Source of the DNA: Gemmatimonadota bacterium
GTDB lineage: Bacteria > Gemmatimonadota > Gemmatimonadetes > Gemmatimonadales > Gemmatimonadaceae
NCBI GenBank assembly: GCA_021299375.1
Contig: JAJTGR010000082.1
Span: forward strand, 1-37,188
Reading direction: 5' to 3'
DNA length: 37,188 nucleotides
A model generated the notes under the pieces. It saw only the letters and a list, made by a program, of their open reading frames with translations. It did no database searches and was not told where the DNA came from. This document shows, piece after piece, positions 18,918 through 27,965 of this stretch. Each line of letters opens with the position of its first letter. Within the stretch, counting starts at the first letter, position 1. The position numbers and the translations under genes were made by a program.

Positions 18918-20289
18918 TGCGTTGATCGCCCTCCTGCCCGAGCATCTGCTGCTTGGCGGGATGATTGCCCTGATCATCGTGGCCCTGCTGCGCCAGGGGC
19001 GCGCCTTGTCGCTCGGCATCTCGGTCGCCTTCGTCACGGCAGCCGCCGCGGTCGCCTTCTGGCTCGCCGGCACCGGGCTCACCGCGCAGCCCTTCCCTGG
19101 GCAGTTTTCGGTGACGCCGCCCATCCTGGTGGCCAAGGGGGCGTTGCTGGGGCTGGCCATCCCGGTGCTGCTGATGTCGCGCACGGAGTTCGAGGACGGC
19201 GAGTTTCCCCTGCTGCTGCTGTCATCGCTGTACGGCCTGAGTCTCCTGCCATCGGCGGACAGCGCGCTGGTGTTGTTCCTCGGGCTCGAGATGATGTCCA
19301 TCCCGGTCTATGCGCTGATCGTGCTGGCGTTTCGCCGGCCGCAGGCGGCGGAGTCGGCCCTCAAGTACCTGGTGTTGAGTGGCGCGGCGACCGCCACATT
19401 CCTGATGGGCGTCTCGCTGCTCTATGGCACGACGGGTACGATGGGCGTGGAGGCTCTCGGGCAGGCACTCGCTGCCGGCGACCTGTTGGGGCGTTCCGCG
19501 GTCGTGCTGGTGGTGCTCGGGCTCTTCCTCAAGGCGGCGGTGGTCCCGTTCCATGCATGGGCCCCGGATACCTACGAGGGGGCGAGCGTCCCGGTCACCG
19601 CATACATGGCCACGTTGTCCAAGGCGGCTGCGCTCATGGTGGGGCTCCGCATGTTCACCACGGTGAACGTCACTGGCCCCATGGCGGACCTGCTTGCCGC
19701 GCTCCCCTTCGTGTCGATCGTGTGGGGGAACATCGCGGCCATTCGCCAGCAGAGTATGCGTCGGATGATCGCGTACTCGTCGATCGCCCATGCCGGGTAC
19801 CTCTTCTATGCATTCCTGGGCCACACCGACGGCCGCTTCGAAGCCGTCACGTTCTATGTGATTGCCTACTCGGCGGCGAACCTGCTGGCCTTTGCGTTCC
19901 TGCCGCCCCATGACGATGATGCGATGCGCGATCGCCTCGATTCGCTCGACGGGCTCTTTCACCGCGATCCCTTCGCGGCATCGCTGATTGCCGTGGCCAT
20001 GCTGTCGTTGGCGGGGCTCCCGCCCCTCCCTGGCTTCACGGCCAAGTTCCTGATCTTCCGCACCGTGGTCGCCGCCGGCTTCGGCACGTACGCCGTGCTG
20101 GGCCTCGTGGGCAGCTTCCTCGGCCTGTTCTTCTACCTCCGCGTCATCCAGCGGATGTTCATGACCGCCAGCAGCGCCGAGCGCCGCGAAGGGCGTGGCA
20201 TCGGCCTATCCCGGATGGCCGGCGTGCTGTGTCTGGCCGCCACGGTCGTGCTGACGATCGTGCCCGGCTGGCTGCTCGCGCGGATCTGA
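18904..20289 (+). CDS. nuoN: NADH-quinone oxidoreductase subunit N, proton-pumping antiporter-like
   Basis: Third antiporter-like subunit (ND2 family), 461 residues and about fourteen helices. Signatures: the glutamate in LGLEMMSIPVYALIVL, the lysine in FLKAAVVPFHAWAPDTYEGA, and SVPVTAYMATLSKAAAL. It starts at ATG 18904, overlapping nuoM by 14 nt, and completes the A-to-N order. No terminator-like hairpin was found in the 18 bp between it and the malic enzyme gene. Confidence 0.97.
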   Translation: MPSRDALIALLPEHLLLGGMIALIIVALLRQGRALSLGISVAFVTAAAAVAFWLAGTGLTAQPFPGQFSVTPPILVAKGALLGLAIPVLLMSRTEFEDGEFPLLLLSSLYGLSLLPSADSALVLFLGLEMMSIPVYALIVLAFRRPQAAESALKYLVLSGAATATFLMGVSLLYGTTGTMGVEALGQALAAGDLLGRSAVVLVVLGLFLKAAVVPFHAWAPDTYEGASVPVTAYMATLSKAAALMVGLRMFTTVNVTGPMADLLAALPFVSIVWGNIAAIRQQSMRRMIAYSSIAHAGYLFYAFLGHTDGRFEAVTFYVIAYSAANLLAFAFLPPHDDDAMRDRLDSLDGLFHRDPFAASLIAVAMLSLAGLPPLPGFTAKFLIFRTVVAAGFGTYAVLGLVGSFLGLFFYLRVIQRMFMTASSAERREGRGIGLSRMAGVLCLAATVVLTIVPGWLLARI

Positions 20290-20307
20290 CGTGCATTCGG
20301 AGACTTT

Positions 20308-21969
20308 GTGACCGCGTCCATGACGACCAAACGGGGGGCCGCGCTCCTCAACGACCCCGAGCTGAACAAGGGGACCGCCTTCACGGAAGCCGAACGGGAG
20401 GCGCTCGGACTGCGCGGCCTGTTGCCCCCGCGTGTGATGACGCAGGATGAGCAGGTGGCCCGCATCCTGCCCGGGTTGCGGGCGCGGCCGACGCCGCTCG
20501 ATCAGTATGCCTACCTCGTTTCGCTGCACGACCGCAACGTGACGCTCTTCTATCGCCTCGTGATCGAGCATCTCGAGGAGCTGATGCCGGTGCTCTACAC
20601 GCCCACGGTGGGACAGGCATGCGAGGAGTTCGGTCGCGTGTTTCGCCGGAGCCGCGGGCTGTACATCTCGGCGGAAGATGCGGGACGGGTGCGGGACGTG
20701 TTGGCCAATTGGTCGCATGATGATGTGCGCATGATCGTCGTCACGGACGGCGAGCGGATCCTCGGCCTCGGCGACCTTGGGGCCAACGGCATGGGTATCC
20801 CGATCGGGAAGCTCATGCTGTACACCGCGTGCGCCGGCGTCTCCCCGGAGCGGTGCCTGCCGATAACACTCGACGTGGGCACCGACAACACACTGCTGCG
20901 CGAGAGTACGGCGTACATCGGCCTGCGCCAGCCGCGCCTGCGCGGCGCGGCCTACGATGCGCTGCTGACGGAGTTCATCGACGCGGTGCAGGAGCGCTTT
21001 CCGATGGCGTGCCTGCAGTTCGAGGACTTCGGTAACCACAACGCCTTCACGCTGCTCGAGCACTGGCGCGATCGGATCTGCACCTTCAATGATGACATCC
21101 AGGGCACGGCGTCCGTGACCCTTGGTGGGCTGCTGTCGGCGTCGCGGCTCACGGGCATCCCGCTCCGCGACATGCGATTGCTGTTCCTCGGGGCTGGCGA
21201 GGCGGGCATTGGCATCGGCGACCTCGTGGTCGAGGAGATGGTCGAAGAGGGGATGGCGCTGGAGGACGCGCGACGGCGTTGCTGGTTCGTCGACTCCCGG
21301 GGACTGGTGGTGCGGTCGCGCACCGACCTGCCTGCGCACAAGCAGCGATACGCGCACGAGCATGCACCAGTGCAGTCGTTGCTCGAGGCTGTCGACTCCA
21401 TCCGCCCCCACGCGATCATCGGTGTCTCGGGGCAGCCGAGTACGTTCACGCCGTCGGTGCTGGCCGCCATGGCACGATACCACGAGCGGCCGATCATCAT
21501 GGCGCTCTCGAACCCCACCTCGAAGGCGGAGTGCACGGCTCGCGAAGCGTACGCCGGCACCGAGGGGCGCGCCGTGTTTGCGAGCGGCAGCCCGTTCGCT
21601 CCTGTGACGTACAAGGGGCGCACCCATGTTCCGGGGCAGGGCAACAACGCCTACATCTTCCCGGGTGTCGGGCTTGGCGTGATCGTGGCTGGCGCCTCAC
21701 GGGTGACGGATTCCATGTTCGCGGCGGCAGCGCGGACGTTGGCGGCCATGGTCTCCGAGGACGACTTGGCGGTGGGACGCATCTATCCCAGCCTGTCGCA
21801 CATTCGCCGGGTGTCTCACGCCATTGCGATCGAGGTGGCGCGTATCGCGTACGACCAGGGGCTCGCCCGCCACGAGCGGCCTGCTGATCTGCCGGCGGCC
21901 GTGTCGGCGGCGATGTACGAACCGGTCTACCGCTCGCTGCTGGGTCACACCGACCACCCGGCAGGCTGA
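20308..21969 (+). CDS. Malic enzyme, large NAD(P)-dependent type
   Basis: Oxidative decarboxylation of L-malate to pyruvate, CO2 and NAD(P)H; cytoplasmic. The 553-residue length places it in the MaeA/eukaryote-like group rather than the MaeB type. Motifs: YTPTVG at 97-102, DGERILGLGDLG at 147-158, the catalytic lysine in GIPIGKL (Lys168), metal ligands Glu239-Asp240 in FEDFG and Asp263 in FNDDIQGT, and the nucleotide-binding GAGEAGIGI at about 295. The cofactor choice (NAD or NADP) cannot be fixed from sequence. GTG 20308 has GGAG about 6-7 nt upstream; an in-frame ATG at 20320 is an alternative. It lies 18 bp after nuoN on the same strand and is probably co-transcribed. Confidence 0.95.
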   Translation: MTASMTTKRGAALLNDPELNKGTAFTEAEREALGLRGLLPPRVMTQDEQVARILPGLRARPTPLDQYAYLVSLHDRNVTLFYRLVIEHLEELMPVLYTPTVGQACEEFGRVFRRSRGLYISAEDAGRVRDVLANWSHDDVRMIVVTDGERILGLGDLGANGMGIPIGKLMLYTACAGVSPERCLPITLDVGTDNTLLRESTAYIGLRQPRLRGAAYDALLTEFIDAVQERFPMACLQFEDFGNHNAFTLLEHWRDRICTFNDDIQGTASVTLGGLLSASRLTGIPLRDMRLLFLGAGEAGIGIGDLVVEEMVEEGMALEDARRRCWFVDSRGLVVRSRTDLPAHKQRYAHEHAPVQSLLEAVDSIRPHAIIGVSGQPSTFTPSVLAAMARYHERPIIMALSNPTSKAECTAREAYAGTEGRAVFASGSPFAPVTYKGRTHVPGQGNNAYIFPGVGLGVIVAGASRVTDSMFAAAARTLAAMVSEDDLAVGRIYPSLSHIRRVSHAIAIEVARIAYDQGLARHERPADLPAAVSAAMYEPVYRSLLGHTDHPAG

Positions 21970-21981
21970 GGCAGCCCGAGC

Positions 21982-22569
21982 TTAGCGCGGCACCGAGGCG
22001 GCGGCGCTGAGCTCCTCCGGCGAGTTGATGTTCCGGAACGAATCGGCGATGTCCGAGGCATCGAGCACCGCCGGTTGCTGCGCGGCAACACAGCCGTGAA
22101 CGGACCGCGCGCCACTGGCAAGGTACGCGTCGATGGCGGTCGCGACGGTGGTCGGGCCGAGCAGAAAGAGGCACTGCGCGCGGTGACCATCAGTCGGAAT
22201 GGCGCAGGACGCCGTGCCGAGCGCACCGGCCAGCCGCCCCACCAGTGACCGATCGAGAAACGGTGCGTCACCGGGGCAACAGAAGAACCATGGCGTGGTC
22301 ACGTGCGGCAGCACGGCAGCGAGACCGCCGAGCGGGCCAAGCGCTGCGGTGGTGTCGGCAATCACGGCGTCTCCCCACTGTCCGTATGCCTCGTGCGCCC
22401 GGTTGGCGCTGATGATGATGCGGGCGACCTGCGGCGCGAGCCGTTCGCGTATGGTCTCGACCAGCGACGTTCCACCGAGCCGCTGCAGCGGTTTGTCCAC
22501 GCCGCCCATGCGTCGCGCCTGGCCCCCGCAGAGGATGATGCCGGTGATTGCGTGCGGCGGAATGAACAT
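21982..22569 (-). CDS. mobA: Molybdenum cofactor guanylyltransferase MobA
   Basis: Attaches GMP to molybdopterin to make the guanine dinucleotide cofactor needed by FdsA-type formate dehydrogenases. The 195 residues fit the family. The nucleotide-binding LCGGQARRMGGVDKPL starts at residue 13, and the metal-binding Asp lies in FCCPGDAPFL near residue 98. A GPLGGL segment follows the family pattern between them. The gene follows fdsD by 15 bp and is last in the formate dehydrogenase operon. Its stop is 12 bp from the stop of the convergent malic enzyme gene. Confidence 0.93.
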   Translation of the reverse strand: MFIPPHAITGIILCGGQARRMGGVDKPLQRLGGTSLVETIRERLAPQVARIIISANRAHEAYGQWGDAVIADTTAALGPLGGLAAVLPHVTTPWFFCCPGDAPFLDRSLVGRLAGALGTASCAIPTDGHRAQCLFLLGPTTVATAIDAYLASGARSVHGCVAAQQPAVLDASDIADSFRNINSPEELSAAASVPR

Positions 22570-22584
22570 GCGACGGCTGCGCCG

Positions 22585-22815
22585 CTATTCGGGCCCACCG
22601 GCGCGCAGGTGCCCGGCCGCCTTGAGCACCAGCGGATGCAGCGGGACCGCCGATGGGGCGAGGCCGTTCGCTGTCGCCAGGAGATCCTTGCGCATCGACG
22701 GCGGCCAGAACTTCTCGAGGTGATCCCGGATTCCCTCGATGGCATCCTCCTCGGGATACACCGCGAAGAACTGGGCAATCTGATTGGCCATGCGAACGAC
22801 GTCATCCGCTTCCAT
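22585..22815 (-). CDS. fdsD: NAD-dependent formate dehydrogenase delta subunit FdsD
   Basis: Small 76-residue protein of the FdsD family, found only with soluble NAD-linked molybdenum formate dehydrogenases and thought to help assembly or stability. Visible features are the N-terminal VRMANQIAQFFAVYP, then a helix with DHLEKFWPPSMRKDLL, and the C-terminal LHPLVLKAAGHL, which match the family pattern of IAxFF and FWxPxMR. The ATG at 22815 shares one base with the fdhD stop (TGATG). A longer frame continues upstream inside fdhD and is not coding. Confidence 0.9.
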   Translation of the reverse strand: MEADDVVRMANQIAQFFAVYPEEDAIEGIRDHLEKFWPPSMRKDLLATANGLAPSAVPLHPLVLKAAGHLRAGGPE

Positions 22816-23654
22816 CACGTGAGTCCGGTGTTGGGCGTGTCGAGAGGGAAGTGCACGATCGACGGACCGGCGTCTCGTTCGGGCAAGACGCAGGCGAGGG
22901 GCAGGGCAAGCGACCGAGCCCACGTGAGGGCCAGGCTGGTTGGTGCCGACAGCGTAGCCAGCAGCTGCGTATTGGCGGTGACGGCCTTGTACACGAGTTC
23001 GTAGCTGCACCGGCTGCTCATGACAATGAACCCCGGCTCCGCCAATCGAGAGGCCCGGGCGAGGGCGCCGATGAGCTTGTCGAGTGCATTGTGCCGACCG
23101 ACATCTTCGCGCACCAGCGAGATGGCACCATTCGGCTGGCACCATGCGGCAGCATGCACGGACCGCGTTTGGGCATTGAGTGGCTGGTGGGCTGGGAGTG
23201 CCAGTACGGAGGAGCGGATGGCCGCTTCGGTGATGGCAGTGCGCGGTACGGCTTCGCCCGCCCGCTGGTGCCACTGCGCCAGCGACGCGATGCCGCAGAG
23301 GCCGCAGGCGGTGGAACTTGCGAGAGTGCGCGCTCGCACGGCCTCGAGGTCGAGAGCAGACTCCTGCACGATCATGTTCACCGACACGTCCTGCAGATAG
23401 GTCGACAGGTCGATGCCCACGACGGCGTTTGGATCACGAAGGACGCGCTCGGTGAGCGCGAGACCCACCGCGAGATCCTCGAGGTTGGAGGGCGTCGCCA
23501 TCATCACGGTCCATGGCAGGCCGTTGAAGGTGATCGCCACGGGGGACTCAACCGCGATGCCCCAGGTCGCGTCCGCTCGGGTGCCGTTGGCGTGACCTAC
23601 GGTAATGGGCTGTGCGCGCCAGGAGGCGACGTCGGCCACTGGCGCGTCAGTCAA
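22815..23654 (-). CDS. fdhD: Formate dehydrogenase accessory sulfurtransferase FdhD
   Basis: Transfers sulfur from a cysteine desulfurase to the molybdenum cofactor before its insertion into formate dehydrogenase. The 279 residues carry the catalytic Cys117-x2-Cys120 in ACGLCG and the conserved EDVGRHNALDKLIG motif that binds the cofactor, followed by the SSRCSYELVYKA segment. The N-terminal 40 residues hold the usual E-x-PVAITFNG strand. The start at 23654 overlaps the 3' end of fdsA by 8 nt. The same gene is called fdsC in the fdsGBACD operons of Cupriavidus and Rhodobacter, an order followed here. Confidence 0.95.
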   Translation of the reverse strand: MTDAPVADVASWRAQPITVGHANGTRADATWGIAVESPVAITFNGLPWTVMMATPSNLEDLAVGLALTERVLRDPNAVVGIDLSTYLQDVSVNMIVQESALDLEAVRARTLASSTACGLCGIASLAQWHQRAGEAVPRTAITEAAIRSSVLALPAHQPLNAQTRSVHAAAWCQPNGAISLVREDVGRHNALDKLIGALARASRLAEPGFIVMSSRCSYELVYKAVTANTQLLATLSAPTSLALTWARSLALPLACVLPERDAGPSIVHFPLDTPNTGLT

Positions 23655-26400
23655 CCGGTTGCACCTCGACGGCGGTGACCTTGTACTCCGGACAGTTGGT
23701 GGCCCAGTCGGAGAACTCGGTGGTCACCACGTTGGCCGCCGCTTCCGGATGATGGAACGTGGTGTACACAACGCCCTCCGGTACGCGGTCGCTCACGTGC
23801 GCATGCAACGTGATGGCGCCCTTTCGACTCGAGAGGAGCACGCCATCACCGGAACTGATGCCACGAAGCTCCGCGTCGTGCGGGTGAATCTCCAGCAGAT
23901 CTTCCGGGTGCCACACCGTGTTGGCGGTGCGGCGCGTTTCGGTGCCGACGTTGTACTGCGACAGGATGCGCCCCGTGGTGAGCAGCAGCGGGAAGCGTCG
24001 CGTGGACCTCTCGTCGGTGGGCACATACTGCGTGATGAGGAAGCGCCCGCGCCCGCGCACGAACTGCCGTTCGTGCATGATGCGCGTGCCGAGGGGCGCC
24101 TCCGCATTGCAGGGCCACTGCACGCTGCCCACCTGGTCGAGGTACGCGAATGATACCCCGGCGAAGCTTGGGGTCAGGGCCGCGATCTCGTCCATGATCT
24201 CGGCGGCGCTTCCGTACTGCATGGGATAGCCCATGGCCGTGGCGAGGCGGCACACGGCCTCCCACTCGGAGAGCCCGGTGCGCGGCGGCATGGCCGGACG
24301 TACACGGTTGATGCGGCGCTCGGCGTTCGTGAACGTGCCGTCCTTCTCGAGAAACGCCGTGCCGGGGAGAAACACGTGGGCGTACTTCGCCGTCTCATTG
24401 AGGAAGAGGTCTTGCACGACCACGCATTCCATGGCCGCCAAGGCCTCGGTCACGTGTCTGGTGTTGGGATCCGACTGCGCGAGGTCTTCGCCTTGAATGA
24501 ACAGCCCGCGGAACTGCCCGGTAATGGCTGCGGCCAGCATGTTCGGGATGCGCAACCCGGGCTCCGGATCGATGGGCACATCCCACGCGGCCTCGAACGC
24601 GGCGCGCGTGGCGTCGTCGCCGATATGACGGTACCCGGGCAACTCGTGCGGGAACGAACCCATGTCACACGATCCCTGCACATTGTTCTGGCCGCGCAGC
24701 GGATTCACCCCTGTGCCGTCGCGCCCGATCTGGCCAGCGGCCATGGCCAGATTGGCGATACCGAGCACCATGGTGCTCCCCTGACTGTGCTCGGTGACGC
24801 CAAGCCCGTAGTAGATGGCCGCGTTCCCCCCAGTGGCATAGAGCCGGGCGGCAGCGCGCAGGTCTGCCGCCGGGACTCCCGTGAATGGCTCGGTGGCCTC
24901 CGGCGACTGCTCGGGCTGGACGATGAACGCCCGCCACTGCTCGAATGACCGCGCGTCGCACCGGTCCTCCACAAAGGGCCGGTTCACCAGCCCCTCGGTC
25001 ACGATCACGTGTGCGAGCGCGTTGATGACGGCGACATTGGTGCCCGGGCGCAGTTGCAGGTGGTGGGCGGCTGCGATGTGCGGGCTCCGCACCAGGTCAA
25101 TGCGCCGCGGGTCGATCACGATCAGCTTCGCGCCCTGCCGCAGCCGACGCTTCATGCGGGCGCCGAATACCGGGTGCGCATCGGTGGGGTTGGCACCGAT
25201 CACCATGATCACGTCGGCGTGTTCGACGGACTTGAAGTCCTGGGTGCCGGCGGAGGTGCCCAGGGTCTGCTTGAGGCCGTACCCGGTCGGGGAGTGACAG
25301 ACGCGTGCGCAGGTGTCGATGTTGTTGTTCCCAAACGAGGCGCGGATCATCTTCTGCACCACGTACACTTCTTCGTTGGTGCAGCGGGACGAGGAGACAC
25401 CGCCGATGGCCTCGCGGCCATGCCGTCGCTGGATGGACCGGAAGCGCGTGGCCGCAAAGTCGATGGCCTCGTCCCATGAGGCCTCACGCCACGCGTCGGC
25501 GATACGCTCGCGAATCAACGGCGTGAGCATGCGGTCCCGGTGCGATGCATACCCCCACGCGAAGCGCCCCTTCACGCAGGAGTGCCCCTCGTTGGCCCCG
25601 CCATCGTCGTCAGGCACCATGCGTACGACCTCGTTGCCCTTGAGCTCCGCCTTGAACGAGCAGCCCACGCCGCAGTAGGCGCAGGTCGTCTTGACGGTGC
25701 GGTCGGGCTGGCCGGCCTCGATGACGGTCTTTTCCATGAGCGTCGCCGTTGGGCAGGCCTGCACACAGGCGCCGCAGGACACGCACTCGGAGGCGAGGAA
25801 TGCCTCGTCCATGCCGGCACTCACCTTGGCGGCAAAGCCACGATCGGTGATGCTCAGCGCGAAGGTGCCCTGGATTTCGTCGCAGGCGCGTACGCAGCGC
25901 GAGCAGACGATGCACTTGCTGGGGTCGAAGGTGAAGTACGGGTTGGACTCGTCCTTCGGCGCCTGCAGGTGAGTGGCGCCGTTCGGGTCGTACCGCACCG
26001 CCCGAAGCCCGACGGCGCCCGCCATGTCCTGCAGCTCGCAGTCACCGTTCGCCGCGCAGGTCAGGCAATCCAGCGGATGATCGGAGATGTACAGTTCCAT
26101 CACGTTGCGCCGCACGCGGGCCACCGTGGGGGTCTGTGTGTGCACCACCATGCCTGCTTCTGCCGGCGTGGTGCACGACGCGGGGAGGCCTCGGCGTCCC
26201 TCGATTTCCACCACACAGAGACGGCAGGACCCGAACGGCGCGAGCGAATCGGTGGCGCACAACTTCGCGATGCCGACGTGTACCTGTTTCGCGGCCTGCA
26301 TCACCGACGTGCCGGCGGGTACCGCGACCGGGATACCGTCGATCGTCAGGTGGACCAACGGCGCGACCATCGCGGACTCGTCACGGGCCGGAACAATCAC
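23647..26400 (-). CDS. fdsA: NAD-dependent molybdenum formate dehydrogenase alpha subunit FdsA
   Basis: Catalytic subunit that interconverts formate and CO2 at a bis-MGD molybdenum centre. The 917 residues read as: [2Fe-2S] Cys48, 59, 62, 76; His108 with Cys112, 115, 121; ferredoxin-type Cys163/166/169/173 and Cys206/209/212/216; then the Mo-domain [4Fe-4S] Cys240, 243, 247, 275. The Mo ligand is Cys368 in ARVCHSPTG with the neighbouring His369, so it is a cysteine enzyme, not a selenocysteine one. The C-terminal molybdopterin-binding domain (LLLTTGRILSQYNVGTETRR) is intact. GTG 26400 is chosen: it overlaps the fdsB stop as GTGA and has GGAGGT 6 nt upstream. Confidence 0.96.
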   Translation of the reverse strand: MIVPARDESAMVAPLVHLTIDGIPVAVPAGTSVMQAAKQVHVGIAKLCATDSLAPFGSCRLCVVEIEGRRGLPASCTTPAEAGMVVHTQTPTVARVRRNVMELYISDHPLDCLTCAANGDCELQDMAGAVGLRAVRYDPNGATHLQAPKDESNPYFTFDPSKCIVCSRCVRACDEIQGTFALSITDRGFAAKVSAGMDEAFLASECVSCGACVQACPTATLMEKTVIEAGQPDRTVKTTCAYCGVGCSFKAELKGNEVVRMVPDDDGGANEGHSCVKGRFAWGYASHRDRMLTPLIRERIADAWREASWDEAIDFAATRFRSIQRRHGREAIGGVSSSRCTNEEVYVVQKMIRASFGNNNIDTCARVCHSPTGYGLKQTLGTSAGTQDFKSVEHADVIMVIGANPTDAHPVFGARMKRRLRQGAKLIVIDPRRIDLVRSPHIAAAHHLQLRPGTNVAVINALAHVIVTEGLVNRPFVEDRCDARSFEQWRAFIVQPEQSPEATEPFTGVPAADLRAAARLYATGGNAAIYYGLGVTEHSQGSTMVLGIANLAMAAGQIGRDGTGVNPLRGQNNVQGSCDMGSFPHELPGYRHIGDDATRAAFEAAWDVPIDPEPGLRIPNMLAAAITGQFRGLFIQGEDLAQSDPNTRHVTEALAAMECVVVQDLFLNETAKYAHVFLPGTAFLEKDGTFTNAERRINRVRPAMPPRTGLSEWEAVCRLATAMGYPMQYGSAAEIMDEIAALTPSFAGVSFAYLDQVGSVQWPCNAEAPLGTRIMHERQFVRGRGRFLITQYVPTDERSTRRFPLLLTTGRILSQYNVGTETRRTANTVWHPEDLLEIHPHDAELRGISSGDGVLLSSRKGAITLHAHVSDRVPEGVVYTTFHHPEAAANVVTTEFSDWATNCPEYKVTAVEVQPVD

Positions 26401-27965
26401 GTCGTCACCTCCACGGTAGCCGATTCCCGAGGCAAGGGGGCCAGGAGGTCGGCGGCAAAGTGCGTCATCACGCTGCGCACGGGCATGGGGGTCAGGCCGC
26501 CCAGGGCGCACAGGGAACCCAGTTCCATGGTCTCGCACAGCTCCTCGAGCAGCGCCCACTGCTCGCGCGAGCGCTCCTGTCGACGAAGCCGCTGAATGAC
26601 TTCCACGCCGCGCGTGGAGCCGATGCGGCACGGGGTGCACTTGCCGCACGACTCATGGGCGCAGAAGGCCATGGCGAACTCGGCCTGGGCACCCATGTCC
26701 GCGGTTTCATCGAAGGCAACGATGCCGCCGTGACCCAGCATGGCACCGATCGCGGCGAACGATTCGTAGGCCAGGGGCGTGTCCCATTGGCTCGCTGGCA
26801 GGTAGGCGCCGAGCGGCCCCCCGACCTGCAACGCCTTGAGGGGGCGACCGCTGGCTGAGCCGCCGCCGAAGCGGCTCACAACATCACGCAGAGGCATGCC
26901 GAACGGGAGTTCGATGAGGCCACCACGGGCGATGTTACCGCCCAGCTGGAAGGGCATGGTACCCTTGGATCGTTCTACCCCGAGCGAGGCATAGTGTGCG
27001 GCGCCCTTGGCAAGGACATCGCTGGCTGCCGCCAGGGTGAGCACGTTGTTGATCACCGTGGGCTGGCCGAAGAGCCCGGCGATGGCCGGGAGCGGCGGCT
27101 TGGCCCGCACCACGCCACGCTTCCCCTCCAGACTCTCCAGGAGCGCGGTCTCCTCGCCGCAAATGTACGCACCACCGCCTACCCGCAACGCGAGGTCGAA
27201 CCGGTGCGGCGATCCGAGTACCGACTCGCCCAGCAGGCTCGCCTCGCGCGCGATCGCCAGGGCATGCTCCATGACGCGAATGGCGTGAGGATACTCCGAA
27301 CGCAGGTAGATGAAGCCGCGCGTCGCCCCCACCGCCAGGCCGGCAATGAGCATCCCCTCGATGAGCTGGAACGGGTCGGCCTCCATGAGCAGGCGGTCGG
27401 CGAACGTCCCGGAGTCGCCTTCGTCGGCGTTGCACACCACGTACTTCTGGCGTGCGTCGGCCAGGCGCACCGTGTTCCACTTGATGCCGGCGGGAAACGC
27501 CGCCCCGCCACGGCCGCGCAGCCCCGAGGCGGTGATCGCCTCGACAATGGCCTGCGGGGTGAGCCGCAGAGCGCGCTCGAGGCCGAGCAGGCCGCCATGC
27601 GCCACATACTCCTCGAGCGACAGCGGGTCGATCACCCCAGCCCGGGCGAAGGTGAGGCGCGTCTGGTCGCGGAACCACGGAAGTGATTCGACGAGGCCGA
27701 TGGAGAGCGGATGGTGCCCATCGGGTAGGCCCGCGGCGAAAAGCTCCGGCACCTGCTCCGGCGTCAGCCGCGGAAACCCGAGGCGCCCCTCGGGCGTGTC
27801 CACTTCGACCAGCGGTTCCAGCCAATAGGCGCCCCGTGATCCGTTGCGTACGACCTGCGCATCGATACCGCCACGCGCGCACTGTTCGGCAACGGCGTCC
27901 GCCACGGCGTTGGCGCCCACAGACTGGGCGCCGGTGTCGTTCGGTACATAGATCCGTACCGTCAC
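26397..27965 (-). CDS. fdsB: Formate dehydrogenase beta subunit FdsB (NADH/FMN, NuoF-like)
   Basis: Diaphorase subunit that moves electrons between NAD and the iron-sulfur chain of FdsA. The 522 residues consist of an N-terminal thioredoxin-like domain (about 1-80), then the NuoF-like core with GRGGAAFPAG at 151-160 and NADEGDSGTF at about 179-188, and a [4Fe-4S] site with Cys440, 443 and 446 in SCGKCTPC and Cys486 in GSLCALGG. GTG 27965 overlaps the fdsG stop (GTGA), with GGGAGCGG about 8 nt upstream; the longer open frame upstream is inside fdsG. It is clearly a separate paralogue of the NuoF encoded at 10004-11368. Confidence 0.95.
   Translation of the reverse strand: MTVRIYVPNDTGAQSVGANAVADAVAEQCARGGIDAQVVRNGSRGAYWLEPLVEVDTPEGRLGFPRLTPEQVPELFAAGLPDGHHPLSIGLVESLPWFRDQTRLTFARAGVIDPLSLEEYVAHGGLLGLERALRLTPQAIVEAITASGLRGRGGAAFPAGIKWNTVRLADARQKYVVCNADEGDSGTFADRLLMEADPFQLIEGMLIAGLAVGATRGFIYLRSEYPHAIRVMEHALAIAREASLLGESVLGSPHRFDLALRVGGGAYICGEETALLESLEGKRGVVRAKPPLPAIAGLFGQPTVINNVLTLAAASDVLAKGAAHYASLGVERSKGTMPFQLGGNIARGGLIELPFGMPLRDVVSRFGGGSASGRPLKALQVGGPLGAYLPASQWDTPLAYESFAAIGAMLGHGGIVAFDETADMGAQAEFAMAFCAHESCGKCTPCRIGSTRGVEVIQRLRRQERSREQWALLEELCETMELGSLCALGGLTPMPVRSVMTHFAADLLAPLPRESATVEVTT
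26407..26412 (-). promoter_or_regulatory. Ribosome binding site that fixes the fdsA GTG start
   Basis: GGAGGT on the minus strand, six bases before the GTG at 26400 and inside the last codons of fdsB. It decides for this start over the ATG eleven codons in. Confidence 0.8.

Noticed and set aside
26401-26649. Extended N-terminus of fdsA giving a 1000-residue protein
   Set aside because: It lies within fdsB; GTG 26400 with a consensus ribosome site and GTGA overlap is a far better start.
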